In this document: positions 6,464-14,137 of the stretch, piece by piece
Numbering within the stretch: the first letter of the stretch is position 1
How the letters are laid out: each line of letters begins with the position of its first letter
IMG/VR virus record: IMGVR_UViG_3300021373_000986
Coordinates: 1-28,750 of that record
DNA from: a virus
Length of the DNA stretch: 28,750 bases
Strand: one strand, 5' to 3'
The notes under the pieces: model-generated
Database searches by the model: none
What the model saw: the letters and a program-made list of their open reading frames with translations, nothing else
What the model was told of the DNA's origin: nothing
Position numbers and translations under genes: made by a program

Positions 6464-7593
6464 TATAGTGACATCCCTCCGAATGTGTCTTTATCAACAT
6501 CTTGTTTAACACCACCAATAACGTATGATGAAATTTCTGTTTCTTGTGGAGCGACTTGTACTTCTGCACCTGCGATCCACTTTTGTGTCCACGGTAGTGG
6601 ATTAGCTTGTGGTGTTTGATACGGACATTTTAGTCCAACTGCTGTCATACGCTTACAGCAAATCCATTCAATGTAGTCATTTAGTAGTTGCGTGTTTAGA
6701 CCAATCATTGAACCATCTTTAAATAGATACTCAGCCCATGCTTTCTCTTGCTCTACAGCATCAACAAACATTTTGATACATTCTTCTTCTGTCTCTTTAG
6801 CAATCTGAATATAATCAGGATCATCTTTTGGTAGAATTTTTAGTAGTGTTTGTGTTGAACCAAGATGTAGGTTTTCGTCACGGGCGATTAGCTTGATAAT
6901 CTTTGCGTTGCCCTCCATCTTCTTTAGTTCTGCGAATGCCCATGAACAAGCAAATGAAACATAGAAGCGAACACCTTCAAGAATGTTTACACTCATTAAA
7001 GTTTTATAAAGAGACTTCTTAATTTCGTATAGGTCTACAACTACTTTCTTGCCGTTCACAGTGTGAGTTCCCTCGCCTAGTAGATTATAATAACCTGACA
7101 TTTCAATCAGTTCATCATAGTTCTTAGAAATATCGTCAGCACAGTCCATGATTTCTTCGATATCCATCATTTCGTCAAATACTTTTGATGGGTCAGCATA
7201 TACATTACGAATGATATGTGTATATGAACGTGAGTGAATTGTTTCACTAAATGTCCAAGTTTGGATCCATGCTTCTAGTTCAGGAATAGATACTAGTGGC
7301 GCAAATGCTTCTGTTGGCGCACGACCCTGTACACTATCAAGTAGAATCTGTCGCTTCAAGTTTGAGGTGAAGATATGACGCTCATGGTCTGTAAGGTTCT
7401 TAAAATCATTAGCATCTTTAAGAACATCTACTTCTTCTGGACGCCAGAAGAAACCCAACTGCTTATCTGTTAATTTATCAAACTGTTTATATTTTAGCAT
7501 ATCATAACGCTGAATTGCTACACCACCATTTGGATCTAGGAATGCTAACGCTTTTGTATGGTCTGCTTTGTTTTTTGAATTGAATACTGACAT
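6463..7593 (-). CDS. nrdB: Ribonucleotide reductase class Ia, beta (radical) subunit
   Basis: 376 aa, the same size as E. coli NrdB. The diiron ligands are all present, each offset by +2 from E. coli: D86 (LLDSVQGR), E117 and H120 (SETIHSRSY), E206 (ILEGVRF), E240 and H243 (RDENLH). The radical tyrosine is Y124. With NrdA the enzyme converts ribonucleoside diphosphates to deoxy forms, feeding phage DNA synthesis, and works aerobically. The C-terminal tail ([10 protein letters not shown]) is the expected peptide that docks into NrdA. It follows the 206-aa unknown gene by 16 bases and shares a base with the methyltransferase start. Confidence 0.98.
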   Translation of the reverse strand: MSVFNSKNKADHTKALAFLDPNGGVAIQRYDMLKYKQFDKLTDKQLGFFWRPEEVDVLKDANDFKNLTDHERHIFTSNLKRQILLDSVQGRAPTEAFAPLVSIPELEAWIQTWTFSETIHSRSYTHIIRNVYADPSKVFDEMMDIEEIMDCADDISKNYDELIEMSGYYNLLGEGTHTVNGKKVVVDLYEIKKSLYKTLMSVNILEGVRFYVSFACSWAFAELKKMEGNAKIIKLIARDENLHLGSTQTLLKILPKDDPDYIQIAKETEEECIKMFVDAVEQEKAWAEYLFKDGSMIGLNTQLLNDYIEWICCKRMTAVGLKCPYQTPQANPLPWTQKWIAGAEVQVAPQETEISSYVIGGVKQDVDKDTFGGMSL

Positions 7594-7609
7594 TTTATTT
7601 CTCTCATTT

Positions 7610-8230
7610 TTAGTACGAATCGTATCGTATTACTTCTTTTATTAACTCGACATTACTATCATAGAAATGTACCCGAACACCGTTGGGAGCCAACTTATCT
7701 TTTATTATTTCCCTTGAATATATTTCTTCACGTATCATATAATGTTTGACATTTGGTTCATCATCTAACATTTTACATATTTCTTCAATTTTATACATTT
7801 CATAATCTGGTGTTCTATCTACTCTTTTATTAGATATTTCAATTGCTATATCGGAATCCATCGTAAGAATTCCACCTAATAAAACTTGAAAATAATTCAA
7901 ATCATAAATTGATGTCATTGCATTAAATTTGTTTGGTACTGTACTATTTGAAATATGTAAACAGCAGTTATCCTTTTTGCCTCTTCTTAAAAATTCTTTT
8001 AAGAATGGACGATAATACCATCTTGTCATTGTATGACAAAGTTTGACATCATACATATAAAATCTTCCTGTTTTAGAAAAAAACTCCTCTTCAAGTTCTG
8101 CATCGTTTTCTGTACTAGGAACGCTACAATGTTTTACATATATCAATTTGGGATCAACGTGTGGTCCATTATCTAATGGCTTTACACATAATTGTTTCTT
8201 AAACTGATATTCTTCAAAGTTAAAAATCAT
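7610..8230 (-). CDS. Unknown protein between nrdA and nrdB (206 aa)
   Basis: I do not recognise this protein. It is 206 aa, soluble by appearance, with seven or so cysteines and histidines scattered ([19 protein letters not shown]) and a C-terminal half of alternating strands and charged helices ([15 protein letters not shown]). There is no signal peptide, membrane segment or clear catalytic motif. It is placed six bases after the nrdA stop with a weak AAAAAG ribosome binding site, and 16 bases before nrdB. Its base composition looks more AT-rich than the flanking nrd genes, which suggests a later insertion. The position suggests but does not show a link to ribonucleotide reduction. Confidence 0.8.
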   Translation of the reverse strand: MIFNFEEYQFKKQLCVKPLDNGPHVDPKLIYVKHCSVPSTENDAELEEEFFSKTGRFYMYDVKLCHTMTRWYYRPFLKEFLRRGKKDNCCLHISNSTVPNKFNAMTSIYDLNYFQVLLGGILTMDSDIAIEISNKRVDRTPDYEMYKIEEICKMLDDEPNVKHYMIREEIYSREIIKDKLAPNGVRVHFYDSNVELIKEVIRYDSY

Positions 8231-8236
8231 TTCTTT

Positions 8237-10534
8237 TTAAATTACACAGCTATCACATGCTGCGTCATCATCTAATTCTGTTTGTGCTAATGGTTCATCC
8301 ATTAGCTTGTTTACATCAACTTCGCCCTGACCATCAAATGTATTGAAGTAGTAAAGTTGCTTACCACCATATTTGTAGAACATAATCAAGTCTTGTAGCA
8401 TTGTTGACATTGGAATCTTTTCATCTTCAAAGAACACTGGGTTATATGATGTGTTCACAGAAATACCTTGGTCGATATATTTCTGTAGTACTGCCATAAT
8501 CTTAATGTATCCTTGTGGTGACTGTTGATCCCAAAGAAGTTCATATTTGTTTTTCAGTTTATGGATACCAGGTACAACTTGCTTTAGAACACCGTGCTTT
8601 GATTGCTTCACAGACACATAGCTACGTGGCGGTTCAATGCCGTTTGTAGAGTTAGAAATCTGTGCTGATGTTTCTGCTGGCATTAGAGCCATTAGTGTAC
8701 TATTACGAATACCTGTAGTCTTTAAGTCTTCACGCAATGATGCCCAATCTTGGCGCTCAACATATGGAGTTAGTTCGTCTACTTCACGCTTGCGAGTATC
8801 CATTGGTACGATACCATCACCGTACTTTGTTTCACACACACCCGGACACGCACCCATGTCTTTTGCTAGTTTATTTGATGCTTTGATTAGGAAGTAACTC
8901 CATGCTTCTGCCCATTCATCAACTAAGTCCAAATTTGGATTTGAGTAGTTAGTATCATTTTTAGCTAACCAATAGGCAAAATTAATGATACCTACACCAA
9001 GAGGTCTCCTTTTGTTAGTTGACAGTTCAGCCGCTAGTACAGGATATTTTTGATAATCTAATAGTGCATCTAGTCCACGTACTGCTAGTTCACATGGCTT
9101 TTCAAAATCTGCTGGAGTTTTGATATTACCCCAATTGATAGCACTTAGTGTACATAGTGAAATTTCACCTTCTTCATCAAAGATGTGCTGTAATGGTTTA
9201 GTTGGTAGATTGATTTCACAGCAAAGATTTGACTGGCGAATAGGTGCAACTTCTGCTTTGAATGATCCGTGGTCATTAGCATGATCCACATTCATCAAAT
9301 AGATACGACCAGTGTTCTTACGCTCATTCATAAATGCTGAGAACAGTTCAATCGCTGGAATTGTTTTCTTACGAATTTTTGTTGAGCGTTCTGCTTTCTC
9401 ATATAGTTCACGGAACTTATCTTGATCGGCAAAAAACGACTCATAAAGTCCAGGTACATCCTGAGGAGAGAATAGTGTAATGTCACCGCCTTGTAGTAGA
9501 CGCTCATACATAACTTTGTTAAACTGTACGCCATAGTCTAGGTGACGCACACGGTTATCTTCTGTGCCTTTGTTGTTTTTAAGCACTAGTAGGTCTTCTA
9601 CTTCATAGTGCCAGATAGGATAATAAAGAGTTGCAGCACCACCGCGGACCCCACCTTGTGAGCAAGATTTCACGGCAGCCTGGAACATTTTATAGAATGG
9701 AATAACACCTGTATGTGACGCATCACCGTTGCGGATAGGAGAGTTGATTGCACGAATTGAACCTGCACCAACACCAATACCCGCTTTTTGTGAGACATAT
9801 TTTACAATTGCACTTGAGGTCGCATTGATTGAATCAAGCGAGTCATCAGTTTCAATTAGGACACAGGATGAAAATTGTCTCTGTGGTGTACGCACCCCTG
9901 CCATAACTGGCGTCGGTAGTGAAATGTCAAAATTACTTACAGCGTCATAATAATCTTTCACCCAACGCATTCTTTCGTTGCGAGGATACTGACTGAAAAG
10001 TGTCGCCGCAATAAGAATGTATGCCATTTGTGGTGTTTCGAATAGTTGTTTCGTTACTCTGTTCTGTACTAGATACTTTCCACGAAACTGTTCCATTCCA
10101 ACGTATGAGATATTGAAGTCACGTTCATGTTTAATGAAACCGTTAATCTTATCCCATTCTTCTTTTGTATAATCTTCTAGTAGAGCAGGATCATAAAAAC
10201 CTCTTTCAACGTTCTGTTGAACAAGATCGAATACATGAATTGGTTCAAACGCACCATATACATCTTTACGAATATGATAATTAATCAAATTACCTGCTAC
10301 CCACTGATAGTTCGGTGTTTCTTCACTAATCAAATCAGCGGCTGCTTTAATAAGGGTCTCCTGAATTTCAGAACTAGTAATGCCATTATAAAACTGAATA
10401 TGTGATTTCAGTTCTACTTCGCTTGCGCTTACACCATTGATGTTATCACATGCAAAGAATACAACTTTGTGCATCTTTTCTAAATCTAATTCTTCTTTCG
10501 ATCCATCCCTTTTAGTAACTTGAATATTACTCAT
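8237..10534 (-). CDS. nrdA: Ribonucleotide reductase class Ia, alpha (catalytic) subunit
   Basis: 765 aa, the size of class Ia NrdA (761 in E. coli). An ATP-cone domain occupies the first ~95 residues (VTKRDGSKEELDLEKMH), so allosteric activity control is likely retained. Active-site residues are one position before E. coli: C224 (FSSCVLIET), N436, C438 and E440 (SNLCCEI), C461 (SLCTLSAINWG). Radical-transfer tyrosines are Y728-Y729 and the C-terminal redox pair is C760/C763 (CDSCVI), reduced by thioredoxin or glutaredoxin. It is downstream of uvsY with a 50-base gap in which I see no terminator or promoter; GGAG lies 11 bases before the ATG. Confidence 0.98.
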   Translation of the reverse strand: MSNIQVTKRDGSKEELDLEKMHKVVFFACDNINGVSASEVELKSHIQFYNGITSSEIQETLIKAAADLISEETPNYQWVAGNLINYHIRKDVYGAFEPIHVFDLVQQNVERGFYDPALLEDYTKEEWDKINGFIKHERDFNISYVGMEQFRGKYLVQNRVTKQLFETPQMAYILIAATLFSQYPRNERMRWVKDYYDAVSNFDISLPTPVMAGVRTPQRQFSSCVLIETDDSLDSINATSSAIVKYVSQKAGIGVGAGSIRAINSPIRNGDASHTGVIPFYKMFQAAVKSCSQGGVRGGAATLYYPIWHYEVEDLLVLKNNKGTEDNRVRHLDYGVQFNKVMYERLLQGGDITLFSPQDVPGLYESFFADQDKFRELYEKAERSTKIRKKTIPAIELFSAFMNERKNTGRIYLMNVDHANDHGSFKAEVAPIRQSNLCCEINLPTKPLQHIFDEEGEISLCTLSAINWGNIKTPADFEKPCELAVRGLDALLDYQKYPVLAAELSTNKRRPLGVGIINFAYWLAKNDTNYSNPNLDLVDEWAEAWSYFLIKASNKLAKDMGACPGVCETKYGDGIVPMDTRKREVDELTPYVERQDWASLREDLKTTGIRNSTLMALMPAETSAQISNSTNGIEPPRSYVSVKQSKHGVLKQVVPGIHKLKNKYELLWDQQSPQGYIKIMAVLQKYIDQGISVNTSYNPVFFEDEKIPMSTMLQDLIMFYKYGGKQLYYFNTFDGQGEVDVNKLMDEPLAQTELDDDAACDSCVI

Positions 10535-10584
10535 TGTTTTTAATTCTCCAAAATAGCAATGTATTTACACACACTGCGCCCATC

Positions 10585-11052
10585 TTAATATCTAGTGTTT
10601 ATATCTGCGTCTTCCATACCTGCTACTCTCAACTTGATAATATTAGACAACTGAAAGTGTTTGATTTCAAACCCTTTGGTGATCCCTTGAAATTGATTTC
10701 GCATTAACGCTACTTGGTTTATTAGTTCTGAAATTGCTACAACTTCATCTTCGCCATCAGCATACTTTTCTGCGTCCCTGCTAGATAATGCTTTATTGTA
10801 GCTTTCTAAATATTTTCTCAAATATTCACTACGCTTTTTACGTAAACTTATATTTAGATGTTCTAGGATAGCTTCTAGCTCTTGTAGTTGTGAAAATCGT
10901 AGTTCTACATATGCTGGAAGTTCTGTAGAGTTACGCTCTACATTTCCCTTAATCTTAACCTCAGTCCTCGCTTCTGCCAGTTCTTTTTCAAAATGGTCAA
11001 GACATGCAGGAATATTATTCCAGTCCGCTACGACTTTACGATACCAACTCAT
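10585..11052 (-). CDS. uvsY: UvsY-like recombination mediator
   Basis: 155 aa, near the 137 aa of T4 UvsY. It is predicted largely helical with a heptad-like middle (LQELEAILEHLNISLRKKRS) and a conserved C-terminal region GFEIKHFQLSNIIKLRVAG, matching the RGFAIKHIQD-type segment of T4 UvsY. UvsY loads UvsX recombinase onto gp32-coated single-stranded DNA. The neighbouring uvsX and gp32 genes support the call. The start overlaps the 79-aa gene stop by four bases (ATGA). Confidence 0.88.
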   Translation of the reverse strand: MSWYRKVVADWNNIPACLDHFEKELAEARTEVKIKGNVERNSTELPAYVELRFSQLQELEAILEHLNISLRKKRSEYLRKYLESYNKALSSRDAEKYADGEDEVVAISELINQVALMRNQFQGITKGFEIKHFQLSNIIKLRVAGMEDADINTRY

Positions 11053-11288
11053 TCGTCGTACTCATCCCATTCATCTTCATCATCTTCAATATCGTCTGCA
11101 AAATATCTATCAAACGCAGTTTGTAGAATTTTATCATTCTCAATCATATCTTCCAGATCGACTTTAGAAATACCAAACTCGTCACATTGTTTGATAATTC
11201 GTTCTGCCGCTTCCATCTTTTCTTTGGCAGGGATCAATGGCTTCATTGCTTCCCACAAGTCAAAGATAAAATCAGTTTCTATTGCCAT
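11049..11288 (-). CDS. Unknown small acidic helical protein upstream of uvsY (79 aa)
   Basis: 79 aa, helical throughout, ending in a strongly acidic tail (residues 65-79, mostly D and E). I do not recognise a domain. It begins with a GAGG about 10 bases upstream and overlaps uvsY by four bases. A short acidic-tailed protein encoded between uvsX and uvsY could interact with gp32, UvsX or UvsY, which also recognise acidic tails or single-stranded DNA, but that is inference from position and charge. Confidence 0.8.
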   Translation of the reverse strand: MAIETDFIFDLWEAMKPLIPAKEKMEAAERIIKQCDEFGISKVDLEDMIENDKILQTAFDRYFADDIEDDEDEWDEYDE

Positions 11289-11293
11289 ATTTT

Positions 11294-11743
11294 TTATGCC
11301 TCATAAATTGCTGAGTTTGCACCGTGTTCTGAACATTCAACACTTACACACCAACAACGATTATTTGTTTGTTCACGTACCATTTTATCTGCAAAGTCGA
11401 ATGCATGTTGTGCAAACTTTTCTGCACCAACACCATTAAACTCTCTGATTTCACATAGTCCTTTTTCTTCTAGTTCGTACAAATCAGTAATGTGAGGATC
11501 TTTAGAATCTACACATACTTTATGATCAAAACTATCTTCTAGCCAAGCCTTTAGTGGTTTTAATCCACCAAAGTCCACACACCAATTACGATGGTCTAAG
11601 TCATCGCACCCAAAAGTAAATTTGAATGCGAGACTATATCCATGTAGAAATCTACAATGTGAGTGGTCTGCATGTGGTTGACGAAAGACTGCTGAAAGCC
11701 CTATGTTATGTCCATATGTTTTTGTAGAAAGATATTTAGCCAT
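11294..11743 (-). CDS. 6-pyruvoyl-tetrahydropterin synthase / QueD-like enzyme
   Basis: 149 aa, usual family length. The catalytic cysteine is C30 in HCRFLHGYS and the catalytic pair D73-H74 (FDHKV) is present; the substrate-binding glutamate is probably E108 (GVGAEKFA). The C-terminal VECSEHGANSAIYE fits the family. One of the three usual zinc histidines is altered: HGH is HGY here (Y36), and the first zinc histidine has no clear counterpart, with H24, H27 and H29 as candidates. QueD makes 6-carboxy-tetrahydropterin for 7-deazaguanines (queuosine or modified phage DNA). No FolE, QueE or QueC partner is in the window. The gene is coupled to uvsX by TAATG. Confidence 0.85.
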   Translation of the reverse strand: MAKYLSTKTYGHNIGLSAVFRQPHADHSHCRFLHGYSLAFKFTFGCDDLDHRNWCVDFGGLKPLKAWLEDSFDHKVCVDSKDPHITDLYELEEKGLCEIREFNGVGAEKFAQHAFDFADKMVREQTNNRCWCVSVECSEHGANSAIYEA

Positions 11744-12858
11744 TATTCTTCCCCGTTAAGTGCTGCGTTTTCATCAATGATATCACCGTTATCATCAACT
11801 TCAAGTGCATCAAGACCGTGCTTTTCAGCATCAATATCTTCCATGTTCCACTCTGCCATAACGATATCTAGTTTTTCATCAGTCCAGTTTTTGCGGAACT
11901 CAATGATTTCTTCACCAGATTTGGTTTTATATTTTAGACGATTGCCTTGCTTAACAAGAAGACCTTTTGCTTCAAAGAATTCAAGTAGACCTGAATAGGG
12001 AGACATACCTGTTTCGTAAGGAATTTCAACTTGTACACTTTCAAAGGGTTTTGCATAGCGTGTTTTCATAATCTTACATGCTGCACGAATACCATGAACT
12101 TGTGATGTCTTGTTGCCGTCTGCATCTGTTTTTAGTTTCAACTTACGCATAGCAATAACAATAGAAGATGCATAGATAAAGCCTTGACCGCCTGAAATCT
12201 TATCATCTGGATCAAACATATCTTGTGATGCATATGTATGGTTAGTTGCTACTAGACCCACATTAAAGTCACCAAACATGTTCACACAGTTACGAACAAG
12301 TGCTGCTAGTGCTTTAGGCTTACGACCCATGTCACCTTTCATATCACCCTTATTAAACTGGTCAACATCAGTAGGTGTTAGCATCATACCTAGTGAGTCT
12401 AGTACGAATAGAACCTTAGGACGGTCTTCGTCATCTACATCACCATAGTCGGCACGATATTCTTTCATAAAGTCTGAAACGATTTTAGCAACATCGTCAA
12501 TCATTGCCACGTTTAGTTTAAGAAGTTTGTCTTCACTTGTATCTACACCAAGTGCTTCTAGCCAAGAGTTATCAAGTGCGTTTTCACTGTCGATAAGAAC
12601 AACGTAAATGCCTTGATCCTGTGCATTTTTTACAATATTACCTGATGCAATGTATGACTTGCCTGCACCACTTTCGCCTGCTAGAACTGTTACTTTACCT
12701 AGTGGGATACCTTTATAAAAGTCGCCACTAATCAACTTGTTTAGACAGTAGTTACCTGTTGAAATCCAAGTATCAGGGTCACGAAAACCGATTGACATAC
12801 CCGGAACTGATTTTGTAATTGATTTACGAAATTTACTCGCATCAAATGCTTTTGCCAT
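11743..12858 (-). CDS. uvsX: UvsX, RecA-family recombinase
   Basis: 371 aa, close to T4 UvsX (391). Walker A is GESGAGKS (61-68), Walker B KVLFVLDSLG (148-157), followed by the L1/L2 region with VATNH (203-207) and SGGQGF. It forms filaments on single-stranded DNA and does strand exchange for recombination-dependent replication and repair. The tail is acidic (residues ~350-371). The start at 12858 has GGAG nine bases upstream. The gene follows gp32 after a strong terminator, with no promoter in the short gap, so its transcription probably depends on read-through or antitermination. Confidence 0.98.
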   Translation of the reverse strand: MAKAFDASKFRKSITKSVPGMSIGFRDPDTWISTGNYCLNKLISGDFYKGIPLGKVTVLAGESGAGKSYIASGNIVKNAQDQGIYVVLIDSENALDNSWLEALGVDTSEDKLLKLNVAMIDDVAKIVSDFMKEYRADYGDVDDEDRPKVLFVLDSLGMMLTPTDVDQFNKGDMKGDMGRKPKALAALVRNCVNMFGDFNVGLVATNHTYASQDMFDPDDKISGGQGFIYASSIVIAMRKLKLKTDADGNKTSQVHGIRAACKIMKTRYAKPFESVQVEIPYETGMSPYSGLLEFFEAKGLLVKQGNRLKYKTKSGEEIIEFRKNWTDEKLDIVMAEWNMEDIDAEKHGLDALEVDDNGDIIDENAALNGEE

Positions 12859-12878
12859 AATCTACTCCATAATGTGTG

Positions 12879-12904
12879 AAAAAGGGAGGGCATTCCTGCC
12901 CTCC
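12879..12904 (-). terminator. Intrinsic terminator after gp32
   Basis: Perfect 8-bp stem GGAGGGCA/TGCCCTCC with a GGAA (GNRA) loop on the minus strand, followed by CTTTTT. It lies 16 bases after the gp32 stop and 20 bases before the uvsX start. Confidence 0.88.
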
Positions 12905-12919
12905 AAGTTAGTCAAATGA

Positions 12920-13951
12920 TTAGTCACTCTTACGAGCGCGGATCATTGCCAGGATATCAGAAGCATCCTTACCAGCACCTGCTGGAGCAGAAGAAGCTGC
13001 TTCTGCTTCTACTTCTTCATTAGACTTGAAAGGAATATCATCTTCCTCTACTGTTGCTGCTGGCGCTGGAGCAGGCTTTGGAGCCGGAGCGGGAGCAGCT
13101 TTTGGAGTAGGTTTAGCCGATGTTGATGAACCTGATGATGTATTCTGAACAGCACCTTCAGGAACTTCAAGACCATATGGCTTATAGAAGTTACCCCAAC
13201 GTTGTGGATCATATAGTTCACCATCTACTGATGCTTCGAACATTTCCATGATTACGTTTAGTTCCTCTTGTGAAGGACGCTTTGGCATGAACTCATTCAA
13301 GTCAAACAGACCATGAGTTTCGATTGCCTGACGCTCTGCTTCATTTAGAGAACGCTCTTTACGAGCCCAGTTTGAAGTAGAGTAATCTGCGTACTGACCC
13401 TTTTGTGTTTTTGTCAAACGGAAGTCTGTACCCGCATCATAATCAGTTGGCATGTTTTCCATATCTGGATCCATCAACGCTGCTTTTAGCAGTTTGAAGA
13501 TTTGTGGACCAATCACGAAACGACGGATTGGATTTTCTGGAGTTTCTTCGTTCATTGGATCTGTTACTACAAACCCTTGGAAAATGTATGAACGCTTTTT
13601 CCAATACTTACGACCTAGTTCTTCCATTGCTGGATCTTTGAACCAAGGACGAATCTCTGCATGTACAGGACATGTGTCGCCCCACATTTCAACGCATGGT
13701 ACTTGTACTGTAACTGGCTTCTGTTCGCCACCTACAACACCTGCGAAAGGCATCTTAATCACCTGACGCTCACGCCAGAAGAATGTGTTACCGTTATCTG
13801 CATCTGGAAGGAATCGAATAACCGCAGTGCTATCGTTGTCCATATTCCAGAACGGATAGATTGCATCTGTGCCACGATTTTGATTGGAATTTGATTCTGC
13901 TTTGTTTTCTTGTGCCAGCAGTTTCGCACGAATTTCTGCTAAAGTTGCCAT
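12920..13951 (-). CDS. 32: gp32-like single-stranded DNA-binding protein
   Basis: 343 aa (T4 gp32 is 301). The core OB-fold region spans about residues 30-250. Part of the zinc site is suggested by C86, C94 and H97 (PCVEMWGDTCPVH). A low-complexity Ala/Pro/Ser linker (about 273-303) precedes an acidic segment (EEDDIPF) and the C-terminal domain that in T4 recruits UvsX, UvsY, helicase and polymerase. The terminal 20 residues are less acidic than in T4 and end in IRARKSD. It coats single-stranded DNA during replication. It is a monocistronic unit with its own promoter, an unusual repeat-bearing leader (13952-14037) and a terminator. AGGAG lies eight bases before the ATG. Confidence 0.93.
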   Translation of the reverse strand: MATLAEIRAKLLAQENKAESNSNQNRGTDAIYPFWNMDNDSTAVIRFLPDADNGNTFFWRERQVIKMPFAGVVGGEQKPVTVQVPCVEMWGDTCPVHAEIRPWFKDPAMEELGRKYWKKRSYIFQGFVVTDPMNEETPENPIRRFVIGPQIFKLLKAALMDPDMENMPTDYDAGTDFRLTKTQKGQYADYSTSNWARKERSLNEAERQAIETHGLFDLNEFMPKRPSQEELNVIMEMFEASVDGELYDPQRWGNFYKPYGLEVPEGAVQNTSSGSSTSAKPTPKAAPAPAPKPAPAPAATVEEDDIPFKSNEEVEAEAASSAPAGAGKDASDILAMIRARKSD

Positions 13952-13965
13952 AATGTTTTCTCCTA

Positions 13966-14005
13966 TATTAGCCTATATTAGCCTGTGTTAGTTTTTGTAT
14001 TAGCC
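13966..14005 (-). repeat. GGCTAATA repeats in the gp32 mRNA leader
   Basis: Three exact copies of GGCTAATA (minus strand 14005-13998, 13983-13976, 13973-13966) and one degenerate CTAACA between the first two. The last two are in a perfect 10-base period that runs into the Shine-Dalgarno AGGAG. The leader is A/T-rich and about 80 bases. T4 gp32 is known to repress its own translation by cooperative binding to its leader, so these repeats are a candidate operator. Confidence 0.6.
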
Positions 14006-14037
14006 TAGATGTATCACCTCTCTAAGTTAATAGATAG

Positions 14038-14066
14038 ATAATAACAAAGTTATTTATCAAAGTCAA
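14038..14066 (-). promoter_or_regulatory. gp32 promoter, overlapping a late-type motif
   Basis: Minus strand TTGACT (14066-14061), a 17-base spacer, TATTAT (14043-14038). The GATAAATAA at 14058-14050 inside the spacer matches the T4-like late promoter motif seen elsewhere, so the gene could be transcribed both early/middle and late. The left part lies in a 10-bp inverted repeat. Confidence 0.7.
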
Positions 14067-14090
14067 GGCTAAAATGCACCCTTTGATAAA
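14053..14090. repeat. 10-bp inverted repeat at the gp32 promoter
   Basis: TTTATCAAAG (14053-14062) and CTTTGATAAA (14081-14090) are perfect reverse complements separated by 18 bases. One arm covers the -35/late-motif region of the gp32 promoter and the other lies in the T-run of the upstream terminator. It could be an operator for a dimeric regulator or a second hairpin. Confidence 0.55.
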
Positions 14091-14117
14091 AAAATTGGAG
14101 ACATTTCTGTCCCCAAT
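14085..14117 (-). terminator. Intrinsic terminator after the secreted hydrolase gene
   Basis: Minus strand stem ATTGGGGACA/TGTCTCCAAT (10 bp, one G-U pair) with a GAAA tetraloop (14117-14094), then seven T. It follows the hydrolase stop by about 20 bases and closes the five-gene early operon. Confidence 0.88.
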
Positions 14118-14137
14118 TTAATTCATAATATTTGGTA

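Noticed and set aside
10535-10584. Possible late motif GTAAATAC before nrdA
   Set aside because: Two bases differ from the GATAAATAC pattern, and nrdA belongs to the recombination/nucleotide operon, so I do not call a promoter here.
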